From: Phycisphaerae bacterium
GTDB lineage: Bacteria; Planctomycetota; Phycisphaerae; UBA1845
Assembly: GCA_028289375.1 (NCBI GenBank)
Contig: JANQQK010000038.1
Span: 20,110 to 84,109, forward strand
Direction: 5' to 3'
Length of the DNA: 64,000 nt
Shown here: piece after piece, positions 26,028 through 34,510 of the stretch
Layout: every line of letters begins with the position of its first letter
How positions within the stretch are numbered: the stretch's first letter is position 1
Notes under the pieces: model-generated
Told to the model about the DNA's origin: nothing
The model's database searches: none
The model's input: the letters and a program-made list of their open reading frames with translations, nothing else
Position numbers and translations under genes: made by a program

Positions 26028-27392
26028 TCAAATACCGGAAGGTGTGGAACGTGGTGCGCATCCATCGCCACCGTGGTGGTTGGCCACAGCTTGGACTGCG
26101 TCCTCGAAGATCGATAGCCCCCTCATCAACTGAGATTCCGTCATGCACAACGGCGGCGCGAAGCGGATGCCGGTATCTCCGCAGCCGAGCAGAATGAGGC
26201 CTCTTTGGAAGGCTTCGTTCACGATGCGGTTGCGCACCTGCATGGATGGCTTGCCGTCGGCGTCCATCGCGTCGGCACCGACCATCAGGCCAAATCCGCG
26301 GGGGCAGACGATCGACGGTTGACGCTTCTCGATGGCGTGCAGTTCGGTCATCAGGATGTTGCCGAGCTTGGACGCGTTGGCCATGTACTCACTCTTGACC
26401 AACTCAATGGTTGCAACAGCCGCCGCACACGCGACCGGATTGCCGCCGAACGTGCTGCCATGCGCACCGGGAGGCCAATCCATGATGCGCTCCGGCGCAA
26501 TGACCGCACCGATCGGCATCCCGCTGGCGATGCCCTTGGCTGTCAGCAAAATGTCCGGAACAACGTTTGAATGCTCGCAGCAGAACCACTTGCCCGTGCG
26601 GCCGATGCCCGACTGAATCTCATCCATGACCAACAGGATGCCATGCTCATCGCACAACGCACGCAGCTCGGGCAGGAAGCTGTCCGGCGGCACGATGTAA
26701 CCGCCCTCCCCCTGCATCGGTTCAACGAAAATGGCAGCCACCTCTTCAGGGGCGGCCTGCCGCTTGAACAGGTCATGAATCCCTTCAAGCGTGCCATAAG
26801 GAGCATGGGCAACCATGGGGACGAGCGGTCCGAATCCAAGTTTCTGACGCACCTTCGAACTCGTCAGCGAGAGCGCCCCCATCGTCCGGCCATGAAAGGC
26901 GCCATGAAACGCGACGATCCACTTTCGATTCGTCGCGTCTCGTGCGAGCTTGATCGCACACTCGACCGACTCGGCTCCACTATTGGTCAGCACGACGCGC
27001 TTCTGCTCGCTGCCCGGTGCGATCTCCGCCAGCAATTCGCACAGACGCACCATCGGCTCGTAGTAGAAATCGCTGCCGCAGATGTGAATCAGATGTTCGG
27101 CCTGTCGCTTGATGGCGTCGACAACATCGGGATGACAGTGACCCGTCGCACAAACAGCAATACCCGCAGCGAAGTCGAGAAAGACATTGCCATCAACATC
27201 CTGTACAGCACTTCCGACAGCACGATGCGCCACCAGCGGCCAATCACGCGTGTACGACGTTGACGTCACGCGATGATCGCGCTCGATGAAGCTCTTGGCC
27301 ACCGGTCCCGGCAGCGGGGTGATCAGCTTGGGCACCTCTGTGGTGATGTCTGGAAGATTGGCTGTCGTCGTCATCGCGTCGGTCATCTGCAT
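26028..27392 (-). CDS. class III PLP-dependent aminotransferase (4-aminobutyrate/acetylornithine type)
   Basis: 454 residues. Class III signature: substrate and PLP-binding GAESVECAIKLAR, AFHGAFHGRTMGALSLT, the PLP Asp motif LLVMDEIQSGIGRTG and the Schiff-base lysine in LTAKGIASGMPIGAV. STFGGNPVACAAA follows. Layout and length fit GABA or related omega-aminotransferases better than short ArgD, but the donor cannot be decided. The ATG at 27392 has AAAGGA upstream; the in-frame ATG at 27434 has none. The nearby ACT gene may or may not be functionally linked. Confidence 0.85.
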   Translation of the reverse strand: MQMTDAMTTTANLPDITTEVPKLITPLPGPVAKSFIERDHRVTSTSYTRDWPLVAHRAVGSAVQDVDGNVFLDFAAGIAVCATGHCHPDVVDAIKRQAEHLIHICGSDFYYEPMVRLCELLAEIAPGSEQKRVVLTNSGAESVECAIKLARDATNRKWIVAFHGAFHGRTMGALSLTSSKVRQKLGFGPLVPMVAHAPYGTLEGIHDLFKRQAAPEEVAAIFVEPMQGEGGYIVPPDSFLPELRALCDEHGILLVMDEIQSGIGRTGKWFCCEHSNVVPDILLTAKGIASGMPIGAVIAPERIMDWPPGAHGSTFGGNPVACAAAVATIELVKSEYMANASKLGNILMTELHAIEKRQPSIVCPRGFGLMVGADAMDADGKPSMQVRNRIVNEAFQRGLILLGCGDTGIRFAPPLCMTESQLMRGLSIFEDAVQAVANHHGGDGCAPRSTPSGI

Positions 27393-27585
27393 CGCCTTAC
27401 CATCCTTTCGAGCGTCCCGACCAACATCGGCCAACAGCTCACCCCGGATCAGATTCTACCGCAAAAACGACCGATAATCATGCTGATCTCGCCGGTTCCG
27501 CAGGTGCGATGACACGTCGATCAAGCCGCCCCGCCAACCTTCCGAAGTCCTATAGCAGGTGTCGACCGATAAGACGGAGCCCATC

Positions 27586-28398
27586 GTGTATCTCGACTTC
27601 TTCGGACTGTCCAAACAGCCGTTCAACATCACGCCGGACCCGCAGTTTCTGTTTCTGTCCGAAACGCACCGTAAGGCGCTCGACTGCCTTGAATTCGGCG
27701 TAATCCAGCGACGTGGATTCGTTCTGCTGACAGGCGACGTCGGCACGGGCAAGACCACCCTTTGCCGCGAGTTGCTTAACCGCCTGCAGAGCGACACGCT
27801 GACCGCGTTGATTCTCAATCCGCGCCTTTCCGAATCACAACTCTTACGCGCCATCCTGCATGAATTCGGCGTCGTCGAAGCCAAGGGTGACCGCCTTGCC
27901 CTGACCGAACAACTCAACACCCTGCTGCTGCAATCAGCCGGCGAGGGTCGCAACGTCGTATTGATCATTGACGAAGCACAGCACCTGTCGCTCAACCTGC
28001 TCGAGGAGATCCGCCTGCTCAGCAACCTTGAAACCGACGACCGCAAACTGATGCAGATCGTCCTCGCCGGTCAGCCGGAACTGCTGCGCAAAATCGCAGA
28101 TCCGGGTCTCCGCCAACTGAGACAACGCATCACGGTGCGATACCACCTGTCGCCACTCTCAAAGACCGAGTTATCCGCCTACGTCAATCACCGCCTGACC
28201 ATCGCCGGGGGCGAAGGGACACCACGATTTGAGCGCTCAGCCATCACGACAATTCATGAGCGATCAGGCGGCGTGCCCCGGCTGGTCAACGCACTGACCG
28301 ACATGTCGTTGCTGTCGGCGTTCGCACGCGAGCAGACATCCGTGGACGAGGAACATGTGCAGGCGGCGGCGGAGGAATTGCGGGAGTCGCTGGTATGA
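27586..28398 (+). CDS. ExeA/GspA-like AAA ATPase
   Basis: About 270 residues from GTG 27586. This GTG has GGAG six bases upstream and gives the family's usual YLDFFGLSKQPFNITPDPQF start. GTG 27559 would add nine residues. Walker A is TGDVGTGKTTLCREL, Walker B is VVLIIDEAQHL, sensor IVLAGQPEL and arginine region QRITVRYHL. ExeA-type ATPases work with GspB/ExeB to place type II secretion or pilus machinery in the cell wall. It overlaps the next gene (ATGA). This copy has no C-terminal peptidoglycan-binding domain. Confidence 0.85.
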   Translation: MYLDFFGLSKQPFNITPDPQFLFLSETHRKALDCLEFGVIQRRGFVLLTGDVGTGKTTLCRELLNRLQSDTLTALILNPRLSESQLLRAILHEFGVVEAKGDRLALTEQLNTLLLQSAGEGRNVVLIIDEAQHLSLNLLEEIRLLSNLETDDRKLMQIVLAGQPELLRKIADPGLRQLRQRITVRYHLSPLSKTELSAYVNHRLTIAGGEGTPRFERSAITTIHERSGGVPRLVNALTDMSLLSAFAREQTSVDEEHVQAAAEELRESLV

Positions 28399-28967
28399 GC
28401 CTGATCTCAGAAGCGCTGACAAAGACGCGTGAACTGGAGCAGCGTTCGAACACAACGGTGCCCGCCCCGCTTCCACGCACCAGGCTCGATGATGCACTTC
28501 GGCGGGATCACCAACCGGCAAAGCAGGCGTCAGTCCAAAACAGCGGGCGTTCGTTGGGACGCGAATTGCTCGTCTGGCTGGTGGCCGTCGGTCTTGTCGG
28601 ACTGACGTCCGCACTCGTGTCATTCGATTGGCCGCGCGGTTTGGGGTTGCCAACGGCGGCGCCCGCAGAGCCGGTCCCCCTCGTTGAGCCCAAGACAGCA
28701 TCACAGAGTGTCGAGTCCCCTACAGACGTGACATCAGCTACAGAAGTATCACCACAGCAACAACGGCAGGACCGCTTTCGCCTGACCGGAGTCCTGTACG
28801 CCGGCGAGCAGTCGGTGGCCGTGCTCAACGATACTGTCCTGTCGCTCGGTCAGGAGATCGATGACGCCACGTTGACCAGCATTGGCCGCGACCACGTCCA
28901 CTTATCGGTCGACGGTGAAGAACTGCGCGTGCCGCTGTCACGCCCTGACCGCGTTCAGGCCCCATAA
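28395..28967 (+). CDS. GspB/ExeB-like membrane protein
   Basis: 190 residues. It starts MSLISEALTK, typical of GspB-like proteins. One membrane segment lies at about 56-78 (ELLVWLVAVGLVGLTSALV). A Pro/Ser/Thr-rich periplasmic linker and a small C-terminal domain (RLTGVLYAGEQSVAVLNDTV, HVHLSVDGEELRVPL) complete it. It partners the overlapping ExeA-like ATPase. No other secretion genes are in the window. Confidence 0.78.
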   Translation: MSLISEALTKTRELEQRSNTTVPAPLPRTRLDDALRRDHQPAKQASVQNSGRSLGRELLVWLVAVGLVGLTSALVSFDWPRGLGLPTAAPAEPVPLVEPKTASQSVESPTDVTSATEVSPQQQRQDRFRLTGVLYAGEQSVAVLNDTVLSLGQEIDDATLTSIGRDHVHLSVDGEELRVPLSRPDRVQAP

Positions 28968-29106
28968 GACGGAAACAAGCATGAATCAGGCACGGATGGT
29001 GAACGTGACAATTCATTAAGAACTTTCAGCAGCCAATGGCCGACAAAACTAGCAGCGTCGCTTGGGCGACCCCGATGATTAGTTCCGCAGCGGAGAGCAA
29101 ACTTCC

Positions 29107-29592
29107 ATGGATGTTCGATACGTTAATCCGTTTGTGAAGTCCGTTTCCAACGTCTTCAAAACAATGCTCCATACCGACGTCACCGTCGGGAAACCGTACC
29201 TTAAGACGCCCCACTGCGATCGGCCTGACGTTTCCGGCGTGATCGGGCTCTCGGGCGACGTCACCGGTGTGGTCGTACTGGGGTTCAGCAAAAATGTCGC
29301 CATCGCGGTGGCCGAAAAGTTCGTGGGAACATCGCTGACCGTCGATCACCCCGACTTCGCGGACGCCCTCGGGGAGTTGGCCAACATGGTTGCCGGCGGA
29401 GCGAAGGCAAGCTTTGAAGGAATCAACGCCAGCATCTCGCTGCCAAGCGTGATCGTTGGTGAGAACCATGAGGTTATCAAGTCCAAAGCCAACCCGAGTC
29501 TCGTGATCCCGTGCGATTCGCCGATGGGACACTTCACTGTCGAGGTGGCGATGAAGGTTGAAGCACAGGTGGCTGTGGGAGCTGCATCATGA
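29107..29592 (+). CDS. cheX: CheX-like chemotaxis phosphatase
   Basis: 161 residues of CheX/CheC class. The catalytic helix signature E..NM is present in DALGELANMVAGGAK (about 96-110). Typical strands include SGVIGLSGDVTGVVVLGFS and the C-terminal MGHFTVEVAM. CheX dephosphorylates CheY-P. It overlaps the CheY-like gene by four bases (ATGA), so the two proteins are likely made together and act on each other. Confidence 0.85.
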   Translation: MDVRYVNPFVKSVSNVFKTMLHTDVTVGKPYLKTPHCDRPDVSGVIGLSGDVTGVVVLGFSKNVAIAVAEKFVGTSLTVDHPDFADALGELANMVAGGAKASFEGINASISLPSVIVGENHEVIKSKANPSLVIPCDSPMGHFTVEVAMKVEAQVAVGAAS

Positions 29593-29963
29593 AAGTCATG
29601 CTGGTCGACGATTCACGAACCATTCGCAACATCCAGAAGAACATCCTGGGTCGCCTTGGCTACGAGGACATCATCGAAGCCGCCGACGGTGTCGAAGGCA
29701 TCGCGAAACTCAAAAGCGAGAACCCCGAATTGGTGCTGCTCGACTGGAACATGCCCAACATGGATGGTTTGACCTTCCTGAAGACCATCCGAGGCGAAGG
29801 CATCAAAACACCGGTCATCATGTGCACGACCGAGGCTGAAAAGTCGCGCGTCGTGCAGGCCATCCAAGCAGGTGCGAACAACTACGTGGTCAAACCCTTC
29901 TCGACCGAAACGATGGCCGAGAAGATCGAGCAGACCCTGTCACGCATCGCTGCGAACGCGTAA
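29589..29963 (+). CDS. CheY-like single-domain response regulator
   Basis: 124 residues, receiver domain only. Acidic pair VDDSR, phospho-acceptor Asp in LLDWNMPNMDGL, Thr in MCTTEAEK, and the conserved Lys in YVVKPF. It is translationally coupled to cheX, which is presumably its phosphatase. Output may be a motor or another protein; there are no flagellar or kinase genes here. Confidence 0.9.
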   Translation: MKVMLVDDSRTIRNIQKNILGRLGYEDIIEAADGVEGIAKLKSENPELVLLDWNMPNMDGLTFLKTIRGEGIKTPVIMCTTEAEKSRVVQAIQAGANNYVVKPFSTETMAEKIEQTLSRIAANA

Positions 29964-30373
29964 CGCAGGATTGTCCGAAACGACAACCCGGTGCACTGAG
30001 AACAGGTGGGCGTTCGCCCAGCGGCGCCCTTGCGCATGGACATCGACCATGGACCGCGAGAACCGGGTTGGACATCTGGAGCAGAACCATCCAAAAAGAA
30101 AGCACCGCCTGCCCTTGCGGGCGTCGACGGTGCTTTCCGGAGGGGAAAGAAGCCAGTAATTTCTACCCACGCCATCGGCAGCGGGTTCGGAATTCCCTCC
30201 AAATGAATCCGACGCTCGGTGCGACCGCCTCCGGATGTAGGCCAGCCACACTTTACGCATGCATTACTATCGGTAAATCACCGAGAATTGCTTAGACGAT
30301 TCTCTAGGATTTTAGGCTCGCTGTCCAAATTATTTCGGACGTTACCGTCATATTTTGCATGGCTTTAGATCGC
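29964..30373. other. intergenic stretch between cheY-like gene and nrdJ
   Basis: 410 bases between convergent genes. It contains the hairpin terminator at 30093-30136. The remainder (30200-30370) is comparatively AT-rich and holds nothing I can name. Confidence 0.4.
30093..30136 (-). terminator. terminator between convergent cheY-like and nrdJ genes
   Basis: Arms AAAGCACCG/CGGTGCTTT with an inner GCCC/GGGC stem. On the minus strand it is followed by CTTTTTGG, so it best fits ending nrdJ transcription 240 bases past the stop. On the plus strand it is followed only by TTTCC. Confidence 0.6.
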
Positions 30374-33028
30374 CTAGCATTGCGAAAACCCGCAGCTCTC
30401 GCATTTTATGCAGCCTTCCGCAAAACGCAGCGGATTCTGGCAATCTGGGCATATCACCTTGTAGTGATCCTCCAGCATCTCCGCCTCACGGTCCCGCAGT
30501 CGTGGAGATGTGGCCGTCGCCGTCACGGTTGCCGACTTTGCAGCCGGAGCATGACCGTGGCTGTGACCGTTTCCGTTGCCATTGGAATGGCCATTCGTTG
30601 TGCCATGGCCATTGGTACCGTTCGTGCCATTTGTGCCGTTTGAGGAACCATTGCCATTGGCATAGCCGTGGAACTGCGCCCAATCGTTGTTGAGGTCGGC
30701 CTGATCGAATTTGCCGAGGATCAGCGCTTCAAGGCCAAACTTGGACTTGGCCCGCGAGTATTTCTCCAATGCCCGTGCAAGACCGTCACCAAGGCTGCGG
30801 ATCTTACCCTCGCGTGTCGGAATCTGCAGCGATGAGCCAATGCCCTTCAGCTGACGGATGACATGGTGGAGTCGACCACCCGAACGGAGCCAGAGGCTGA
30901 CCATGCGGCAGATGGCTTCGAGATCGCTCGTCGCGAGATCGCCGCCCTTTCCAAGCTGCGCGAAGACTTCCAGCTCGTGCTCGGTCTCGGGATCGACTGT
31001 GATCTGGACGTGCATGTTGCCAAATGGCGTAATCTGACGAATTCGCACCGCACATGCGATGTCGCGTAGCGGCTGCGGCTCTGGAGCACTGCGCTTGACC
31101 GGCTCCTTGGCCGCCACCTTCTTCTCCGCGGCAGCATCGGCCTTGTCCTCTTTCTTGAGGCTCATTGGCTGATGGTTTCGGCACCCATCGCGGTAGACCG
31201 TCACGCCTTTGCAATCGAGATCGTATGCAAGCCGGTAGATCGTCTCAACGTCTTCCTCGGTGGCAGATGTCGGGAAGTTGATCGTCTTGCTGATTGATGA
31301 GTCGCAATGACGCTGGAAGGCCGCCTGCATCCGAACATGCCACTCCGGCTCGACGTCATGGGCACAGACGTACACGCGACGCGTGTCGTCATCGAGTTCG
31401 GAAATGTGAGCGAGGGTGCCATCCGTGGCGACGCGTTCCATCATCCCCTCGCTATAAAAACCGCTGGCCTTGGCGTACTGCTCAAAGATCGGGTTCACCT
31501 CGACCATGGGTGTCTTGCCCTGATCCTGACCACGCAGGACGTTTCGGTAGAAGACCAGATTAAATAACGGCTCTACGCCGCAGGAGCAACCGGCGATGAT
31601 GCTGATCGTGCCGGTCGGTGCAACCGTCGTCGAGCACGCGTTGCGCATCGGGCGATTGAATTCCGTATCCCAGAGACTGCCCTTCCAGTTCGGGAAGCAG
31701 CCACGATCGATGGCGAGCTTCTCGCTGTAGTTGTGGGCTTCGTCGTTGACGAACTCCATGAACCGCTCGCCCATGGCCACGCCTTCATCGGTGTTGTAAC
31801 CAATGCCGAGCAAGTAGAGCGCATCAGCGAATCCCATGATGCCCAAGCCGATCTTGCGGTTGCCCTTGCAAATGGCATCGATCTGATCGAGCGGGTAGTT
31901 GTTCGCATCGATGACATCGTCGAGGAAGCGTGTCGATTCGTGAATCGTCTCACGCAACGCGTCCCAATCGACTTCGGCTTCGGGCGTTTGCGGGTTCCTG
32001 ACAAACTTGGCCAGGTTGATGCTGCCCAGGTTGCAGGCTTCGTACGGAAGCAGCGGCTGCTCGCCACACGGGTTGGTCGCCCGCATCTCGCCGACGTGCG
32101 GCGTGGGGTTGGATTCGTTGATGCGATCGATGAAGACCACGCCCGGCTCGCCGGTCCGCCACGCGTTCTTGACGATGAAGTTCCACATGTCTTGCTTGGT
32201 GTAGAACTCGCCCGTCGTGACGTCGGCCTCTTCGACCGGCGTGAGTGAACGAATGTCGTATTCCCAGACCTTGGCATCACGCGGAATGTAGTACTCGCGA
32301 CCGGTTCGCGGGTTGCGGACGACGTGGTTCGCATTGGGGTCGCTGCGGAAGCCATCCATCCACTTGTCGCGGATCTTCACCGAGATGTTGTAATTGGTGA
32401 ACTGCGACAAGTCCTCCTTGGCGTGGAGAAACTTCAGGATGTCGGGGTGGTCGATGTTCATCATGCCCATGTTGGCCCCACGGCGGAACGCACCCTGCTG
32501 GATGGCGTTCGTGGCTTCGGAGAATGCCCGCCAGAAACTGATGGGACCGCTGGTGGTGCCACCCGAGCTTTTGATGAAATCGCCTGTGGGACGGAGTTCG
32601 TCGAACGCGAACCCGGTGCCGCCGCCCGCCTTTTGAATCAGAGCGGTGTGCTTGATCGAGTCGAAAATGCCATCAATGCTGTCAGGCACAGGCAACACGA
32701 AACAGGCACTGAGCATGCCCATTTCCCGACCGGCGTTCATGAGGGTCGGGCTGTTGGGCATGAACCGCTGAGAGATCATGAGGTTGTAGAAACGCGTCTT
32801 CCACTCGCTGCGAGATTCTTCATCTGCACCGTACAGCGTTTCGGCCTCGGCGACGGCACCGGCTACGCGGTCGAACATCTCCTCGATGGACTCGATGCAC
32901 GCCCCGCTTTCGTCTTTTTTCAGATATCGTGCTTCAAGCACGCGTTTGGCGTTTTCCGAGAAGTTGGCGACCTCCGTGCCGACCTTCCCGTCTGAAACCA
33001 CGTTTCGGCTCTCCGATAGCCTTGTCAT
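30374..33028 (-). CDS. nrdJ: adenosylcobalamin-dependent ribonucleotide reductase (class II)
   Basis: 884 residues from the ATG at 33028 (GGGAG and GGAAG upstream). Class II NrdJ features: MPNSPTLMNAG, SACFVLPVPDSIDG, GGGTGFAFDELRP, NPCGEQPLLPYEACNLGSIN with active-site residues and ACSTTVAPTGTISIIAGCSC. Following an Ala/Lys-rich linker, a TSCPD-type domain occurs at about 690-770. Then a strange Asn/Gly/Thr/His-rich tract (about 785-845) precedes a C-terminal zinc-ribbon-like module (CPDC, CIKCESCGFSQC) whose cysteines probably re-reduce the active site. It reduces ribonucleotides without oxygen or iron. Two NrdR-box-like sites lie upstream; no B12 riboswitch is visible. Confidence 0.93.
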   Translation of the reverse strand: MTRLSESRNVVSDGKVGTEVANFSENAKRVLEARYLKKDESGACIESIEEMFDRVAGAVAEAETLYGADEESRSEWKTRFYNLMISQRFMPNSPTLMNAGREMGMLSACFVLPVPDSIDGIFDSIKHTALIQKAGGGTGFAFDELRPTGDFIKSSGGTTSGPISFWRAFSEATNAIQQGAFRRGANMGMMNIDHPDILKFLHAKEDLSQFTNYNISVKIRDKWMDGFRSDPNANHVVRNPRTGREYYIPRDAKVWEYDIRSLTPVEEADVTTGEFYTKQDMWNFIVKNAWRTGEPGVVFIDRINESNPTPHVGEMRATNPCGEQPLLPYEACNLGSINLAKFVRNPQTPEAEVDWDALRETIHESTRFLDDVIDANNYPLDQIDAICKGNRKIGLGIMGFADALYLLGIGYNTDEGVAMGERFMEFVNDEAHNYSEKLAIDRGCFPNWKGSLWDTEFNRPMRNACSTTVAPTGTISIIAGCSCGVEPLFNLVFYRNVLRGQDQGKTPMVEVNPIFEQYAKASGFYSEGMMERVATDGTLAHISELDDDTRRVYVCAHDVEPEWHVRMQAAFQRHCDSSISKTINFPTSATEEDVETIYRLAYDLDCKGVTVYRDGCRNHQPMSLKKEDKADAAAEKKVAAKEPVKRSAPEPQPLRDIACAVRIRQITPFGNMHVQITVDPETEHELEVFAQLGKGGDLATSDLEAICRMVSLWLRSGGRLHHVIRQLKGIGSSLQIPTREGKIRSLGDGLARALEKYSRAKSKFGLEALILGKFDQADLNNDWAQFHGYANGNGSSNGTNGTNGTNGHGTTNGHSNGNGNGHSHGHAPAAKSATVTATATSPRLRDREAEMLEDHYKVICPDCQNPLRFAEGCIKCESCGFSQC

Positions 33029-33547
33029 CTTCCGCGCTCCCTGGTTTTGTTGACCCACCCCGATGCATCCGGGGAGGCCTGGATTTGCCACGATCTTTCG
33101 TTGCGCCCGACGAACGTGCGTCGCCGACGTCAACACGCCACCCCACCACATCTTGCTGGAAAAAGCCGCTTTTTGGGGCCCGAGATTAGGGCTCCGGGAC
33201 GCTGCTCAACGTGCAGCACAATATTTTGGGGCAACGGTTGGTTCTACCCCAATATATCGGCATCGTCAATCGTAAAGCATGAGTCCGATAAGTTTTCGCA
33301 CAACGTCCGTGGTCTCATGAACTTGTGAGGCAGATCCGAAGAATCCCACATCGTGAATCTTTTCACTTGCACGTTTTGGTCGACATTTTCATAAAGCTAG
33401 TCTTTAGTGCACCTGAAGGTTGTCTTGGCGTAGCCTTACGCGAGCAATCTGATCGAATTGATCACCGCGCAAAAATCGGTGATTGCCGGCGCCTGAGGGA
33501 CGCCTATGCTGTGAACGTTGGCGAATTGAGCAGGCAGGGTCGAAAAC
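33029..33547. other. divergent promoter region of nrdJ and the DNA glycosylase gene
   Basis: 519 bases between divergent genes. The two NrdR-box-like sites at 33216-33262 are described separately. The rest (33265-33520) is less GC-rich and contains no gene I recognise. Confidence 0.4.
33216..33262. promoter_or_regulatory. pair of NrdR-box-like operators upstream of nrdJ
   Basis: Site 1 is GCACAATATTTTGGGG (33216-33231) and site 2 is CCCCAATATATCGGCA (33247-33262). Both match the core of the NrdR consensus (acaCwAtATaTwGtgt), and their starts are 31 bases apart, i.e. three helical turns, as is usual for NrdR-box pairs. They lie about 190 bases before the nrdJ start. NrdR represses nrd genes when dATP is high; nrdR itself is not in the window. 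Confidence 0.65.
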
Positions 33548-34507
33548 GTGCAAAAAGAGGCGATTCAGATCACGATGCCCAAGCCATTCTCGCTTCGCGC
33601 GACGGCGCTAAGCCATGGCTGGCATGAATGTGCGCCGCTGTCGTGGTGTGAGGGCGGAGCGTGCCTGCAGGTGATTGAACGGATTGGCGGGGAGGCGACG
33701 AGGGTCTCCGTGACGCAGGCAGGCCGATCGGCGGTCGGATCGCGGGTCCGGGTGCAGGTTGAAGGCCCAACGGTTGACGATTCCGTGCTCGAGCACGTTG
33801 CGACCCGCGTGCGGAGGATGCTGCAGCATGGACTCGATCTTGGCGGGTTTTACGCCGTTGTGGCCGACCATCCGCGTTTGGCAGTGTTGCCCAGGATCGG
33901 CGCCGGGCGGCTGCTCAGATCGGCGTCGATGTTTGAGAATGTGGTCAAGGCCATCTGCGCGACGAACGTGAATTGGACGCAGGCGGTGAAGATGATCAAC
34001 CGGGTATCGCAGCTCGGGGTCGGGATGAAGGAGTTTCGCAATCTGAACACCTGGCCCACGCCGCGTGAGATCCTGAAGGCGGGACGCCCTTACCTGGTCG
34101 ACGTGGCCCGACTTGGGTACCGGGCAGATTCGATCTTGCAGCTTTGTCGTGATGCGATCGACGGGACGTTCGTCGAAGAGGAGATCGAATCGCTGGCGCG
34201 AACGGGCACAACCGACGAGGTGTTCGCGCGGCTGACGGCGATCAAGGGCATCGGTCCGGCCAGCGCGCATTTTCTGATGGGTTTACTGGGTCACTACGAG
34301 CACATGTCAGTGGACAGCTGGACGCTGCGCTACGTATCGGACACTTACTTTGACGGCAAACCTGTGACCGAGAAACGTGTGCGGGAAGTCTACGAGCGGT
34401 TCGGCCGATATAAACAACTGGTGTGGTGGTTTGAGCAGTGGCTTGACTGGGGCACGGCGCGTTCGATCGTGGCTGATGCTCAAGTGAATGGTGCGATGAA
34501 GGGATAA
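33548..34507 (+). CDS. HhH-GPD DNA glycosylase
   Basis: 319 residues. A helix-hairpin-helix occurs at about 230-248 (LTAIKGIGPASAHFLMGLLG) and is followed by the catalytic Asp in MSVDSWTLRYV (Asp256). The N-terminal part has an AlkA/OGG-like beta region. No Lys precedes the hairpin in the OGG1 position, and there is no iron-sulfur cluster, so a monofunctional AlkA-type excision of damaged bases is most likely. The GTG at 33548 has AGGG eight bases upstream; the ATG at 33575 is an alternative. Its stop is three bases before the next gene. Confidence 0.75.
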   Translation: MQKEAIQITMPKPFSLRATALSHGWHECAPLSWCEGGACLQVIERIGGEATRVSVTQAGRSAVGSRVRVQVEGPTVDDSVLEHVATRVRRMLQHGLDLGGFYAVVADHPRLAVLPRIGAGRLLRSASMFENVVKAICATNVNWTQAVKMINRVSQLGVGMKEFRNLNTWPTPREILKAGRPYLVDVARLGYRADSILQLCRDAIDGTFVEEEIESLARTGTTDEVFARLTAIKGIGPASAHFLMGLLGHYEHMSVDSWTLRYVSDTYFDGKPVTEKRVREVYERFGRYKQLVWWFEQWLDWGTARSIVADAQVNGAMKG

Positions 34508-34510
34508 CGA

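Noticed and set aside
33029..33300. Cobalamin riboswitch before nrdJ
   Set aside because: No B12-box-like core or matching helices were found in the leader; the only clear signals are the NrdR-box-like sites.
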